NCBI GenBank assembly: GCA_964570525.1
Contig: CAZMYO010000054.1
Location: forward strand, 1 to 41,981
DNA from: CAZMYO01 sp964570525
GTDB taxonomy: Bacteria; Patescibacteriota; Patescibacteriia; Magasanikbacterales; GWA2-37-8
Reading direction: 5' to 3'
DNA: 41,981 nt
In this document: positions 1 to 8,758 of the stretch, in pieces
Layout: each line of letters opens with the position of its first letter
How positions within the stretch are numbered: position 1 is the stretch's first letter
Made by a program: the position numbers and the translations under genes
Notes under the pieces: generated by a model
What the model saw: only the letters and a program-made list of their open reading frames with translations
The model's database searches: none
What the model was told of the DNA's origin: nothing

Positions 1-112
1 CAAGGCCCCCGGACATCGCGACTCTCCCAAATTGGCGAGAGCCGAAACGTCCGAGGGCCGATAGGCCAAGTGACCGAGTGATCGAGGGTGCCGAACGAAA
101 GAGCCGAGAGCC

Positions 113-895
113 CTAGCGTCCGAGCGCCTTGGTCACCCCCAGCGGAGCGACGGCGAGACCGGAGTAGCCGAGGCCATCCCAGGACCAGCGGACGCAGATG
201 AGACTACCCTGGCGCCAGTACAGCATGAGCCGGTCGTCGTCCGCGCAGGTGCCGGTGCGAACACACAGGTCACCGAACATCTGCTGCTTGGTGAGGTTGT
301 GGTGCGCGAGGGCGACGCCCGCCGTGTAGACGGTCGGGATGAGCTCCTTGCTGAAGAAGCCCGGCGGGATGCCCCAGTCCTTTTCGATCGTCCGGAGCGT
401 CTGGAGCTGCGTTGCCAGGTTCTGGTTCGTGGTTTCGCGCAGCGCGGCCGGAACGCCGGAGACGAGGCAACGCTCGGTGGGGTTGTCCGGGAACTGCCAG
501 CCCTGGAGGTGGTTGAAGTCCTCCACGCAGGGGCCCATGGTCGGGATCGTCTGCTTCAGCGTCGCGCCGGGCTCGGTGGCGTAGTGGCACGGGTCGGAAC
601 CCTTGCCCTGCTCGATCGCGCCCTTGCGGCAGCCCTCGACGAGCTGTTTCGCGTCCGGCTCCGGCTGTTTGGCCCGCTCCACGAGCCAGACCAGCGCTTC
701 CTGGTCGGTGAGCGGGATGAAGTACCGCGCCAGCATGGCGGCGAGTACCTCGCGCAGCCGCTTCTGGAACAGCTCGGCGCGCTTGGCCTCGAGGACCTTC
801 TCCTGAAACTCGTCCTTGCCCGGGTTGAGCGACGTGATGACGTCGCCGAGCAACTTCTCTGCCTGGTTCCTCTGACGGGACGTGAACTGCGGCAT
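113..895 (-). CDS. Hypothetical protein, 260 aa, GC-rich gene
   Basis: I recognise no family. The ATG at 895 is chosen as start because AAGGAGG lies 5 nt upstream; a longer in-frame start six codons earlier would overlap that site. The protein has no signal peptide or membrane segment. Its N-terminal third is helical and charged, and the C-terminal half is rich in aromatic residues (LYWRQGSLICVRWSWDG). It has seven cysteines, including a CVRTGTC cluster near residue 225. The gene is visibly richer in G+C than the mur and suf genes of this window. It has its own consensus promoter at 970-998, which overlaps the stop codon of the preceding gene. A long antisense open frame on the + strand looks like a GC-rich shadow. 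Function unknown; that it is a gene is fairly certain. Confidence 0.72.
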   Translation of the reverse strand: MPQFTSRQRNQAEKLLGDVITSLNPGKDEFQEKVLEAKRAELFQKRLREVLAAMLARYFIPLTDQEALVWLVERAKQPEPDAKQLVEGCRKGAIEQGKGSDPCHYATEPGATLKQTIPTMGPCVEDFNHLQGWQFPDNPTERCLVSGVPAALRETTNQNLATQLQTLRTIEKDWGIPPGFFSKELIPTVYTAGVALAHHNLTKQQMFGDLCVRTGTCADDDRLMLYWRQGSLICVRWSWDGLGYSGLAVAPLGVTKALGR

Positions 896-969
896 GGCCG
901 CCTCCTTGTGCATATGGTTTGCCTTTACCCGAGCATTATGCCGGGTTGGGGTTTACCACGTTGTTGACC

Positions 970-998
970 AGGATACCATAAAATAGGGGTTTTGTCAA
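970..998 (-). promoter_or_regulatory. Sigma-70-type promoter for the 113-895 gene
   Basis: Reading the minus strand, TTGACA (998-993) and TATCCT (975-970) are separated by exactly 17 bp, and TGG precedes the -10 box (extended -10). The -35 hexamer contains the TGA stop codon of the upstream 752-aa gene. The implied 5' leader is about 70 nt and contains a small hairpin with ACCCG/CGGGT arms. Confidence 0.75.
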
Positions 999-3253
999 TG
1001 GCCGGAGTTCAAAATTGTGAGCATTTCTTGGATATCATTATAGCGCAAGCTTTTCTCTTGGTTTCGTATCTTAATTATAAATTCCCCGGCTTCCTCAACA
1101 ACAGCAAAATCAGCGCTCACTTTTCCTTTGTCGCCAACCACAAACAACTTGTCGAGCTCATCAAGTCCGCGAAGTTTATCTCCCACGCCTTTCTGATTCA
1201 ATTTACGGAGCACATCCTCAATCTGCTTAGCTATTTCCGTTCCGCGCTCCACCCGTTGCATCGCCTCTTTCAGCGCCGCTGGCCGATCGCCATCGTTAGC
1301 GCGCTCGGCCTTGGCGGTGACGATTCTCGCTCCGGTATCCTTTAACACGCTCTTCAAATCAAAAAGAAGTTCGTCGTCTACCAGCGAACTATCAAGGGCT
1401 AGAGTCAACTCATCGCCGCCGACTTTGGCCGTTAATAATTCTGTTTGCGCCCGCCATTTCGAGACTTCGCCTTCCAGAACGCGGATCTTCGCTTCCTGGC
1501 CGCCGCTCTCTTTGAGCCGAGCAATATTTTTATCCAAATGTCGCAACACCACCTCGGCCGAACCTTCTCTAAACTCGCGGAAAACGGCAGTAAATTTATC
1601 ACTGGCCCGAAGTATATTTTCCTGAAATTTACCGAGTTGCTCTTCTTCGCTCCCCGCCCTCGCCGCTTCGCTAAGAAGCTCTTCGTAGTGGAGGAGTTGA
1701 TCCACGCCGACATCCAATAAATCAATACCGATAAGGGTGCAGGTTTCCATCGCCGTCGCTCGGCGATTAAACTCGCTATCGGAGGTGTAGCGTTCCGACT
1801 TCTCGGTAGAGCGGAGCAACCGGTCGGTCTCTTGTCGAAGAATAGGGTCGTCAATACGCCCTTCTGTATTTATAAGTTCGCTCGCCTTCTTGTTTCTGGT
1901 TATCTTTTCCGTCACCGCGCCGCCGCTAATTTCTTCCTTGGTGTGCGGCTTGATAAAATCCATCAAGTTCAGCATCCGATAGTAAAGCACAATCTTGTTA
2001 AACGATTCTTGCGCCTGCGCTCCGGGCTTGAATTTATCCTTGCGAATATCCCGGATCAGATCTTTGTTAAAATGTCCGGCCGCGTCAAAAATAGGCACGG
2101 CTTCGCCGCTCTCGGCCGCTATGCTCCCCACAGCTTTAAGCTCGCGCGCCAGGGTGGAAAAAAGTTGCAAGGTTTCCTTCGCGACCGTTTTATAATCGCC
2201 CCCCGCCTTGGTTTCCGCGTAAGGAAGTTTAAATTCCTGAACCAAGCGATTGAGTTCAACCGCCCGGCTCATTACAAAAGATCGCGCTACCGAGGTTGTA
2301 ATGTCCAAATTATCGGCTTCGGGCCCCTTGCTTTCTACCGTGCTCCACCCAAATCCCAGGCGATACCCCACGGCCCCTTCCGGAGCGTTTTCTTCCCCAG
2401 CAAAGTGACTGGCGAATTCGTCCAGGGTGGTTGCCTTGGTTTCTCCTTCGGGTGTATTTCTATATTCCGCCACCTTGCGCAGAACAAACTTATCCATTTT
2501 TTCTTTAACTTTGGCATTAACCTCTTCGATAACGTCGGTGAGGCCGGAAATTTTTTCTAACATCGCGCTCTCCACCTTAAAGACGCTGTTCTTGTAATCC
2601 TGCAATAACACAAGCTGTTTCAGCTCATCGGGAGAAGATTCCGGCAAGCGGCTCTCGAGCGCTTTAATAAATTCTTCCTGTAAAATATTTCTTCCGGCGA
2701 TAAGTATTTCATCCGTGTGCGAAGGTCCGAACACGTCGTCATTAAGGTGTTTAATTGCCAAAAACTTATCCGCTGGCACGGAAAAATTAATCACAGCGTC
2801 GTGAGCCTTTAAACCGGTATAAACCTCGCCCCAATCGCGACGGTTTAACATGGAAGTAATCACTCGCCGCTCCTGGCTCTCAAGCGCCTCTCCGTTAGCG
2901 AGTTTGTCCATCACCTCGGTATCGCTCTTTCGTTCACGGCGCTGTTCGGCGCCCTCCACAACCTCGGCAACGAACTCCAAATTTGGTTCCCTTAATTCTA
3001 AACCCAAAAGTTTTTCAATCTCGGTCTTAATTGATTCAAGCTCGCGGCGTTGCGTTTCTCCCAAGGCCACAAGCTCCAGCACCTGGGTATGGAGTTTGTC
3101 CGCAGCTTCCTCTCCCAACATCCCCCGCCCCGAGCCAATCAACGCGTGGATTTCGCCGGCGAGCTCTTCGACGGATTTGGAGCGAACGGCCGGGAGGGCG
3201 GCTTCTTTAGAAACATCTGCCGCCTCTTTGTCCTGGGGTGATGGCGCCGTCAT
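995..3253 (-). CDS. Hypothetical protein, 752 aa, charged and helical
   Basis: I recognise no family. The sequence is rich in Glu, Lys, Leu and Ala with few aromatic residues and no membrane segment or signal peptide, so a soluble, mostly alpha-helical cytoplasmic protein is likely. Heptad-like stretches near residues 40-90 and 560-620 could form coiled coils. The start ATG (3253) overlaps the stop of the 108-aa gene upstream in an ATGA arrangement, so the two are probably translationally coupled and may work as partners. No Shine-Dalgarno site precedes it. Its stop codon lies inside the -35 box of the next gene. Function unknown. Confidence 0.75.
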   Translation of the reverse strand: MTAPSPQDKEAADVSKEAALPAVRSKSVEELAGEIHALIGSGRGMLGEEAADKLHTQVLELVALGETQRRELESIKTEIEKLLGLELREPNLEFVAEVVEGAEQRRERKSDTEVMDKLANGEALESQERRVITSMLNRRDWGEVYTGLKAHDAVINFSVPADKFLAIKHLNDDVFGPSHTDEILIAGRNILQEEFIKALESRLPESSPDELKQLVLLQDYKNSVFKVESAMLEKISGLTDVIEEVNAKVKEKMDKFVLRKVAEYRNTPEGETKATTLDEFASHFAGEENAPEGAVGYRLGFGWSTVESKGPEADNLDITTSVARSFVMSRAVELNRLVQEFKLPYAETKAGGDYKTVAKETLQLFSTLARELKAVGSIAAESGEAVPIFDAAGHFNKDLIRDIRKDKFKPGAQAQESFNKIVLYYRMLNLMDFIKPHTKEEISGGAVTEKITRNKKASELINTEGRIDDPILRQETDRLLRSTEKSERYTSDSEFNRRATAMETCTLIGIDLLDVGVDQLLHYEELLSEAARAGSEEEQLGKFQENILRASDKFTAVFREFREGSAEVVLRHLDKNIARLKESGGQEAKIRVLEGEVSKWRAQTELLTAKVGGDELTLALDSSLVDDELLFDLKSVLKDTGARIVTAKAERANDGDRPAALKEAMQRVERGTEIAKQIEDVLRKLNQKGVGDKLRGLDELDKLFVVGDKGKVSADFAVVEEAGEFIIKIRNQEKSLRYNDIQEMLTILNSGH

Positions 3254-3576
3254 ATCTGTTTTATTCTTAATAAAATTATTTCAATTTTTTTCTGATCTTC
3301 GGCTCTAATACGCTCGTAATACGACTGGAGAACCTCCCGATCCACCTTGCTCTTCTCCGATAAAATTTTATCGTACAGCTCCGGATCTTCGCCCAACTTT
3401 TTGGCGAGCACGCCTTTTTGCCATACCAGCGCCTGCTCGAGGGTTCGTTTAAGCTCGCCGAGTTTTTCGGCCGAAAGACCGTTTCCTATTTTAGATAGAA
3501 TCTGCCGCCTGAACCCAGTATCAAAAATAAATAACTGGAGAAGCAATTCTTCAATGTCCTTCCGATTTTGATCCAT
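3250..3576 (-). CDS. Hypothetical protein, 108 aa, first gene of a coupled pair
   Basis: A small, highly charged, all-helical protein of no recognised family, starting MDQNRKDIEELLLQLF. It begins at ATG 3576 without a Shine-Dalgarno site, about 15 nt after the likely transcription start of the promoter at 3598-3626. It overlaps the following 752-aa gene by 4 nt (ATGA). That overlap suggests the two products are made in linked amounts and may interact. No membrane segment, signal peptide or metal-binding motif is visible. Confidence 0.7.
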   Translation of the reverse strand: MDQNRKDIEELLLQLFIFDTGFRRQILSKIGNGLSAEKLGELKRTLEQALVWQKGVLAKKLGEDPELYDKILSEKSKVDREVLQSYYERIRAEDQKKIEIILLRIKQI

Positions 3577-3597
3577 ACTGGTAATCTTTAGTCTGGT

Positions 3598-3626
3598 ATT
3601 ATACAGTGGTTTTTACTCAACCGCAA
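3598..3626 (-). promoter_or_regulatory. Promoter for the 108-aa/752-aa pair
   Basis: On the minus strand TTGCGG (3626-3621) and a perfect TATAAT (3603-3598) are separated by 17 bp. The leader to ATG 3576 would be about 15 nt. Confidence 0.6.
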
Positions 3627-3628
3627 TT

Positions 3629-6160
3629 TCAAACTTTGTTTATCATTTTATAAAAAACATGCTTGGCCGCTTCAACTGTAATTAAGTACATAACGACTAA
3701 AAATAAAATTGCCGCCAGTACCTTTGAGGATAGGGGCTGAAAACCAAAATAACGGCCAAAGAGTGAATAGGGCAGATAAAAAACGAGAATAACAACTGCC
3801 AACGTTGTGGCGATAAGGTACGCGCTTGGCCGCGAGGATAAAAAAAACTTTTTGGTACGAATCATGTAGATAACCAAGGTCTGGGTAGCAACCGATTCGA
3901 TAAACCAGCCGGTTTGAAAGGCGGCTGGAGACAGATGAAACCAGCTATAAAATATATAGAACGTAATAACATCGAATAAAGAACTCAAGAGGCCAAAAAC
4001 GATCATAAAATGGCGCATAAATTTTACATCCCAATGTTTTGGCTTTTGAAGATATTCTTCGTCAACCCGATCGGACGGAATAGTGACTTGCGACAGATCG
4101 TAGAGAAAATTGTTTAACAGGACTTGAAAAGGCAGGATCGGTAAAAACGGCAAGTAAATGGCAGCGGCAATTAGACTGAACGAATTGCCAAAATTTGAGC
4201 TTGCGCCCATCATCAAATACTTCATGGTATTGCCGAAAGTTTTCCGTCCCTCAATAATTCCGTCGCCAAGTTCGGCCAGGCTTTTGTGGCTCAAAATTAT
4301 ATCGGCGGCTTCCTTAGAAACATCGGTAGCATTACTTACCGATATGCCGACATCCGCCGCTTTAAGCGAAGGCGCGTCGTTAATGCCGTCGCCCAAATAA
4401 CCAACCGTATGATGATGTGAGCGCAGGGCGGCAATAACGCGGCTTTTTTGTTCCGGAGAAAATCGCGCGAAAATAGTAACATTTTCCGCGCGTACCGCCA
4501 GCTCGTCTTCGGTCAGTGAAGCGATCTCATCCCCTGTCATGGTTCCTTTTACCGGCAGCGCGAGTTCCTGGCAAATTCTTTGCGTAACCAGTTCGTTATC
4601 GCCGGTGATAATTTTCACCTCAACGCCGAAGCTGGCGAGCGTGGCAAATGCTTTAGCGGCCGTACGCTTGGGCGGATCATAAAAACCGACTAGGCCAAGC
4701 AGTGTCATATCGGCTTCGTCTTGTACCGAGTAGGGAGAACTCTTTTCCGGTATCGGTCGGTGGCAGACTGCCAATGTCCTAAATCCGGCGTTGCTTAAAC
4801 TGTGATAGACTTCGTTAAATCCGCGCAAAAAATCGGGTGTTATCTTGCCTCTGATCTCGCCCTTTAAATAGTGGGAGCAAATCTTAATAATCTCCTCCGG
4901 CTGGCCCTTAGTGATAAGCTCGCAATCACCATCTTTTTTAGCGATAATGGAGAGTCGCTTGCGGTGAAAATCATAGGGAATTTCGTCTAGTTTGACGTAG
5001 CCGTGCAGACTTAGGTGTTTGAAATCTAGAATGGCCGCGTCCAAAGGATTTTTTAAACCGGTCTGAAGCGAACTATTAATGTACGTGCGAAGCAAAACGT
5101 CCTCTGATGTTTTTCCATAAACATCCAAATATTTTACCAAGGTGATTTTGTCTTCGGTTAAAGTGCCGGTTTTATCCGTGCACAACAGGTCGATGCTTCC
5201 AAAATCGGGAATCGCATTGAGCCTTTTCACAATTACTCCTTTTTTAGCCATGCGAATTGATCCGGTCGCCATGTTGATGCTCATAATCATTGGCAGGAGT
5301 TCCGGCGTAAGGCCAACGGCAATAGCCAAAGCAAAAAGAAAAGATTCAACCAAGGCGCCGTAATTTAAAGTCCCTTGCGTAAAAAGAGGTTTAAAGGTGA
5401 TGATAAAAAATACCGCGAGCACAATAAAGATGGCGGATTTGGCAATGAGATATCCAAAGGAAGTCACCCCGCGCTCAAAGATGTCTGGCCCCCTATCCCC
5501 TTGGATGTTGTCGGCAATTTTCCCAAAAGAAGTTTTGCGCCCGGTAGCGGTAATTTTGAGGTAGCCCGAGCCGGAGATGACGTTGGTGCCGGCAGACGCC
5601 ATATACTGCGCCGGGTCACGGGCGGATTTCTCTAAAACTTTTTCCACCGGAAAACTTTCTCCGGTTAAAACGGATTCATTAATAAACAAATCGTCGGCCT
5701 CAATAATTATTCCGTCGGCCGGAACGATATCGCCGGCCGAAAGAAACACAATATCGCCGGGAACAATAAACGAGACTTTGATTTCGCGCTTAACGTGCCC
5801 GCGAACCACCGTGGCGGTTAGCGACAGCTTCTCCTGCAGTTTCTCCGCCTCGCGACTGGACTTTTCTTCTTGATAAAAATTGAGCGCGGTGCTAAACAAA
5901 ATTATAACCACGATTATCACCGCGCTTTTTTCTTCGCCCAAAATTCCCGATAAAATCGCGGCAACAAAAAGAATTAAAATGAGAGGATTTTTAAAATAAG
6001 AAAAAAATTTTAAGAGCGGCGACCGCTTTTTCCGGGAGACAAGCTGGTTCTTTCCATGTTCTTTCAGAAGTTTCAAGGCCTCCTTCTCGCTAAGCCCGCG
6101 CCAATTGTCTTTTATTTTTTTTGAAAAATCTTTGTGGGTAATTCGAAGTATTTTATTCAT
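3629..6160 (-). CDS. mgtA: Magnesium-transporting P-type ATPase, MgtA/MgtB family
   Basis: An 843-aa integral membrane P3B-type ATPase expected to import Mg2+ at the cost of ATP. Visible in order: cytoplasmic N-terminus, membrane pair near residues 58-95, actuator domain with TGES (166-169), a membrane pair with the LTPELLP turn (284-290), the phosphorylation motif CTDKTGTLT with Asp329, the hinge GDGINDAP, and a six-helix C-terminal block. The segments NFGNSFS and DLSQVTIPSDRVDEE are typical of MgtA rather than Ca2+ or heavy-metal pumps. The start is taken at MNKILRITHK (6160); 26 further codons are open upstream but would run through the likely promoter. No Shine-Dalgarno site precedes it. 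Length is slightly below the usual 890-900 aa. Confidence 0.92.
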   Translation of the reverse strand: MNKILRITHKDFSKKIKDNWRGLSEKEALKLLKEHGKNQLVSRKKRSPLLKFFSYFKNPLILILFVAAILSGILGEEKSAVIIVVIILFSTALNFYQEEKSSREAEKLQEKLSLTATVVRGHVKREIKVSFIVPGDIVFLSAGDIVPADGIIIEADDLFINESVLTGESFPVEKVLEKSARDPAQYMASAGTNVISGSGYLKITATGRKTSFGKIADNIQGDRGPDIFERGVTSFGYLIAKSAIFIVLAVFFIITFKPLFTQGTLNYGALVESFLFALAIAVGLTPELLPMIMSINMATGSIRMAKKGVIVKRLNAIPDFGSIDLLCTDKTGTLTEDKITLVKYLDVYGKTSEDVLLRTYINSSLQTGLKNPLDAAILDFKHLSLHGYVKLDEIPYDFHRKRLSIIAKKDGDCELITKGQPEEIIKICSHYLKGEIRGKITPDFLRGFNEVYHSLSNAGFRTLAVCHRPIPEKSSPYSVQDEADMTLLGLVGFYDPPKRTAAKAFATLASFGVEVKIITGDNELVTQRICQELALPVKGTMTGDEIASLTEDELAVRAENVTIFARFSPEQKSRVIAALRSHHHTVGYLGDGINDAPSLKAADVGISVSNATDVSKEAADIILSHKSLAELGDGIIEGRKTFGNTMKYLMMGASSNFGNSFSLIAAAIYLPFLPILPFQVLLNNFLYDLSQVTIPSDRVDEEYLQKPKHWDVKFMRHFMIVFGLLSSLFDVITFYIFYSWFHLSPAAFQTGWFIESVATQTLVIYMIRTKKFFLSSRPSAYLIATTLAVVILVFYLPYSLFGRYFGFQPLSSKVLAAILFLVVMYLITVEAAKHVFYKMINKV

Positions 6161-6191
6161 AGCTAAACATTTTATCCGCTCTCTAGGCGTT

Positions 6192-6220
6192 ATTGTACCA
6201 TTGAAAACGATTTTGTGGAA
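6192..6220 (-). promoter_or_regulatory. Possible mgtA promoter
   Basis: On the minus strand TACAAT (6197-6192) is preceded by TGG and, 17 bp upstream, by a poor -35 (TTCCAC). It overlaps the A/T tract of the terminator of the upstream gene. The -10 box is good; the -35 is weak. Confidence 0.4.
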
Positions 6221-6255
6221 AAAAAGAAGAGCCACCACAGGTTCACCGTGGTGGC
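6219..6255 (-). terminator. Rho-independent terminator after the 6259-6945 gene
   Basis: Perfect GCCACCAC/GTGGTGGC hairpin (6231-6255) followed, on the minus strand, by TCTTCTTTTTT. It lies directly downstream of the stop codon at 6259. Confidence 0.85.
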
Positions 6256-6258
6256 TAA

Positions 6259-6945
6259 TTATTTGCCCTGTTTGATTATCTCCACCCAGCGCGCGGGGTG
6301 AATCTCATTGTGATCGTGGGCGCGATCGTACACCCAGCGGCCGCACACTCGAACAATATCTCCGTCGGCGAGCTCGTGGAGGACCGAAAAATTATTCCGA
6401 ATCCCCTGGGGGCCGCCATCAATTTCAACCAGGAGCAGCTTGCGATTTAACTTGTCTTCCGGATGCCCTGGCCGCCAGCCGTAGCGGGCAAACCCCAGTT
6501 CAGAATCCGGATCGAGCGGTATCAGATTAAAACCGACGTCGCCGTCGTCGGGCCAGATGTGGAGGGTGCTCACTACCCCTTCGTCGCAAATGTCCTCGGC
6601 GTAGATATCCCAGCCGCTAAAATAGTGGACAATGGGTCCGGCGTACAAGGCCGGGCCATCCAGGGTGTAGAACCAGCTCCACTGCCGATACAAAGGACGC
6701 GACGGACGAAACCCCTTGCCGTAGACCGCATACCAGCTGCCTGGATTGGCAAGGTCGAGGGTGTTGCGCCGACACGTTTGCCGCGGCGGTGAACCAACAA
6801 ACTTAGCCCCCGGGGAGAAGAATTTTCCCCACGACCACAGACCGGAAACAACTACACTCAAAAGAAAGGCCTTAAGCGCCACCCTGCCCCAACGACCTTT
6901 CGGCTTCAGGGCGGAGACGCGGGAATCTTCCTTTGCTTGTGTCAC
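6259..6945 (-). CDS. Hypothetical membrane-anchored protein, 228 aa
   Basis: I recognise no named family. There is one hydrophobic segment at about residues 24-42 (VALKAFLLSVVVSGLWSWG) behind a positively charged N-terminus, so the bulk of the protein is probably exported and anchored. The body is beta-rich and ends with GRWVYDRAHDHNEIHPARW, resembling the conserved tail of small OB-fold-like domains that carry W-x-IHP motifs; this is a style match, not an assignment. The start is GTG at 6945, one nucleotide after the stop of the AAA+ regulator gene, so the two genes are surely co-transcribed. A strong terminator follows. The tight pairing suggests the regulator senses or serves this protein. 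Confidence 0.7.
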   Translation of the reverse strand: MTQAKEDSRVSALKPKGRWGRVALKAFLLSVVVSGLWSWGKFFSPGAKFVGSPPRQTCRRNTLDLANPGSWYAVYGKGFRPSRPLYRQWSWFYTLDGPALYAGPIVHYFSGWDIYAEDICDEGVVSTLHIWPDDGDVGFNLIPLDPDSELGFARYGWRPGHPEDKLNRKLLLVEIDGGPQGIRNNFSVLHELADGDIVRVCGRWVYDRAHDHNEIHPARWVEIIKQGK

Positions 6946-6946
6946 T

Positions 6947-7879
6947 CTACTTCAACTTCTTAATCAACCTAATCAGGGCGTAGCGTGAAATACCCAGCTT
7001 CTCTGCCGCCTGGCTGGTGTTGCCGCCCGCGGCCTCGAGCGCGCGCTTAACAAGGAATTGCTCGGCCTCGGCCAAAGTCATCTCCTTGATGCTGTGCTCC
7101 AAGGTTGCTCTCGGCTCTGGTGGCTGGGGCTTCAGATATTTGGCTACTTCTTCGCGAGTAATCTCCGGCCCGGCAGATCGGAGGTAAGCGCACGATAGGG
7201 CGCTCGCCAACTCACGAATGTTGCCCGGCCAAGAGTAGCTCATTAAAAGCTCAATGGCTTCCGGGCTAATCATCTTCGGCGACTCACCAAACTTGGAAAG
7301 AATTTTATTCACAAGTGCTGGTATCTCTTCCCGCCGCTCCCTAAGTGGCGGCACCGAAATGGGAAAAGTATTAAGCCGATAAAAAAGATCCTCGCGAAAT
7401 AGTTTTTGTTCGACCATCTCCGCGAGATTGCGGTTGGTAGCGGCGACAATCCTCGCGTCAATCTCAATCTCCTGATCAGCCCCAACGGGACGGATTTTAT
7501 TGACATCGAGAACTCGCAAAAGTTTCGTCTGAAGCGGCAACGGAAATTCACCAATCTCGTCCAAAAACAAGGTTCCGCCATCCGCTTCCCGAAACAATCC
7601 TTTACGATTTAGGCTGGCCCCGCTATAGGCGCCTTTGACGTGGCCAAAAAGCTCCGACTCCAAGAGCTGCGCGGGGATTGCCGCGCAATTCACCGAAACC
7701 AACGAGTACTCTCTCCGCGGACTGGCGCGGTGGATGGCCTCGGCCACGAGCGCCTTGCCAACCCCGGTTTCTCCGGTAATGAGCACGTTGAGCTTGTGGG
7801 GAGCAACCTTTTCAATAGTTTCCATTATCGACCGCATTGCCGGGCTTTCGGAAACGAACGCTTTACCGATGTTGGTCAT
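6947..7879 (-). CDS. NtrC-type AAA+ transcriptional activator without sensor domain
   Basis: A 310-aa protein consisting of an AAA+ domain plus a C-terminal Fis-type helix-turn-helix; there is no receiver, GAF or PAS domain. Visible motifs: Walker A GETGVGKA (near 34-41), the sigma-54 contact loop as GAYSGA instead of GAFTGA, Walker B GGTLFLDEIGE, sensor I AATNRN, arginine-finger region FREDLFYRLN, sensor II WPGNIREL, and the HTH around NTSQAAEKLGISRYALIRL. Family members hydrolyse ATP to open sigma-54 promoters. The altered GAFTGA loop and the consensus sigma-70 promoters nearby leave it open whether this one works with sigma-54. AGGAGG lies 5 nt before ATG 7879, and promoter 7904-7932 precedes it. 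It forms an operon with the 228-aa gene. Confidence 0.88.
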   Translation of the reverse strand: MTNIGKAFVSESPAMRSIMETIEKVAPHKLNVLITGETGVGKALVAEAIHRASPRREYSLVSVNCAAIPAQLLESELFGHVKGAYSGASLNRKGLFREADGGTLFLDEIGEFPLPLQTKLLRVLDVNKIRPVGADQEIEIDARIVAATNRNLAEMVEQKLFREDLFYRLNTFPISVPPLRERREEIPALVNKILSKFGESPKMISPEAIELLMSYSWPGNIRELASALSCAYLRSAGPEITREEVAKYLKPQPPEPRATLEHSIKEMTLAEAEQFLVKRALEAAGGNTSQAAEKLGISRYALIRLIKKLK

Positions 7880-7903
7880 CTGGTCCTCCTATTTTCAATC
7901 ATA

Positions 7904-7932
7904 ACAATAGAGCAGTACTGGCGATTTGTCAA
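7904..7932 (-). promoter_or_regulatory. Promoter for the AAA+ regulator operon
   Basis: Minus strand: TTGACA (7932-7927), 17-bp spacer, TATTGT (7909-7904). The leader is about 20 nt and carries AGGAGG. Confidence 0.7.
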
Positions 7933-8042
7933 CCGTATGTAATAAAAAACACCCATCTAAGGTGAATAAGTAAGCCCGCCGCGCCGAGGTCGTCGTGAGA
8001 CAACTTCAACAGGCGGACGATTGGACGCAATAGTCGGAACTT

Positions 8043-8071
8043 TTGACAAGTTTCCGGGTTGACTTTAATTT
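8043..8071 (+). promoter_or_regulatory. Probable promoter for the 8122-8532 gene
   Basis: TTGACA (8043-8048), 17-bp spacer, TAATTT (8066-8071). A second TTGACT at 8059-8064 with TAAGTT 16 bp later is an alternative, so the exact start of transcription is uncertain. Confidence 0.5.
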
Positions 8072-8121
8072 TAGTCGTGGTAAGTTAGTAAGGACGCCCG
8101 TCAGCAAAAGGAAGGTGGCCA

Positions 8122-8532
8122 ATGACCAAGGAAATTGCTCAAACTAAATCGTCGCTAGTAATTGTGGGTGTTCACCTCCACGCGGAAAAGGCGCTCGGCA
8201 AATTGCGCGAATTCTTCGTCTTTCTCTACGCCGAAGAGCGCTCGGTTCCAACCACGGTAGAAACTGACATGACCAAAGTGGTACGATTGAAAAAAATCTA
8301 CTCGCTGGCCCAGTTGGATGAACTCTTCTCTAAAACTCCGCCGGCCTTTAGTTGGCTGAAGCGGCACTATAAACTTGACTATGAGGATATCCGCCTTCAG
8401 TTTATAGTAGAGGGACTGCCAGAAAACTCGGATACGCCTGCTGGCCAGCTGGTCGGCCAAGCGCTCCAGGAATTCCTAGAGCCGATCATTGCCAATAAAT
8501 GGCGCCGGCCAAACCCGCAAGAAGCGAACTAA
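8122..8532 (+). CDS. Hypothetical protein, 136 aa
   Basis: A small soluble protein of no recognised family. It has no signal peptide, membrane segment or cysteines. The N-terminus predicts a beta strand (SLVIVGVHLH) followed by helices; the C-terminal part is helical and ends RRPNPQEAN. AAGGAAGG lies before ATG 8122. It stands alone between a sigma-70-like promoter and a strong hairpin, so it is a monocistronic unit. It is divergent from the regulator operon across a 242-bp spacer. Confidence 0.68.
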   Translation: MTKEIAQTKSSLVIVGVHLHAEKALGKLREFFVFLYAEERSVPTTVETDMTKVVRLKKIYSLAQLDELFSKTPPAFSWLKRHYKLDYEDIRLQFIVEGLPENSDTPAGQLVGQALQEFLEPIIANKWRRPNPQEAN

Positions 8533-8537
8533 AACCC

Positions 8538-8565
8538 AAGCGTCCCGATGAACATCGGGACGCTT
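8538..8565 (+). terminator. Hairpin terminator after the 136-aa gene
   Basis: Near-perfect 12-13 bp palindrome AAGCGTCCCGAT/ATCGGGACGCTT six bases after the stop codon. The following T-tract is weak (ATTCAAT). Confidence 0.65.
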
Positions 8566-8716
8566 ATTCAATGGTTTGAAATAATTCCAACTTTAATCAG
8601 TTAATTTTCTATGGTTAATTAATCATTATTTGAAACAAATTCAAAAATTTGCGGGAAGTGAGTATCTAATCTAAGTTTACAAAAAACTATTCAAGCTGCT
8701 TAAAAGATTGGCTTCT

Positions 8717-8742
8717 AAAAACAAAAAACTGCTTAAAAGCAG
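8717..8742 (-). terminator. Rho-independent terminator for the 56-aa gene
   Basis: On the minus strand CTGCTT/AAGCAG hairpin (8742-8729) followed by TTTTTTGTTTTT. The related word CTGCTTAAAAG also occurs once more about 30 bp away. The AT-rich stretch 8575-8716 shows no gene. Confidence 0.75.
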
Positions 8743-8758
8743 GCCAAGTTTTGGTTGA

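Noticed and set aside
299..967. Long + strand open frame (222 aa) antisense to the GC-rich 113-895 gene
   Set aside because: GC-rich DNA gives open antisense frames. It has no SD site or promoter, while the minus-strand gene has both.
1832..2560. Open frame of 242 aa on the + strand inside the 752-aa gene
   Set aside because: Shadow frame; no start signals, and composition fits the reverse of an acidic helical protein.
7943..7966. Weak minus-strand terminator (CACC..GGTG then TTTTTT) upstream of the AAA+ regulator
   Set aside because: The stem is only 4-5 bp and no minus-strand gene lies upstream for it to end.
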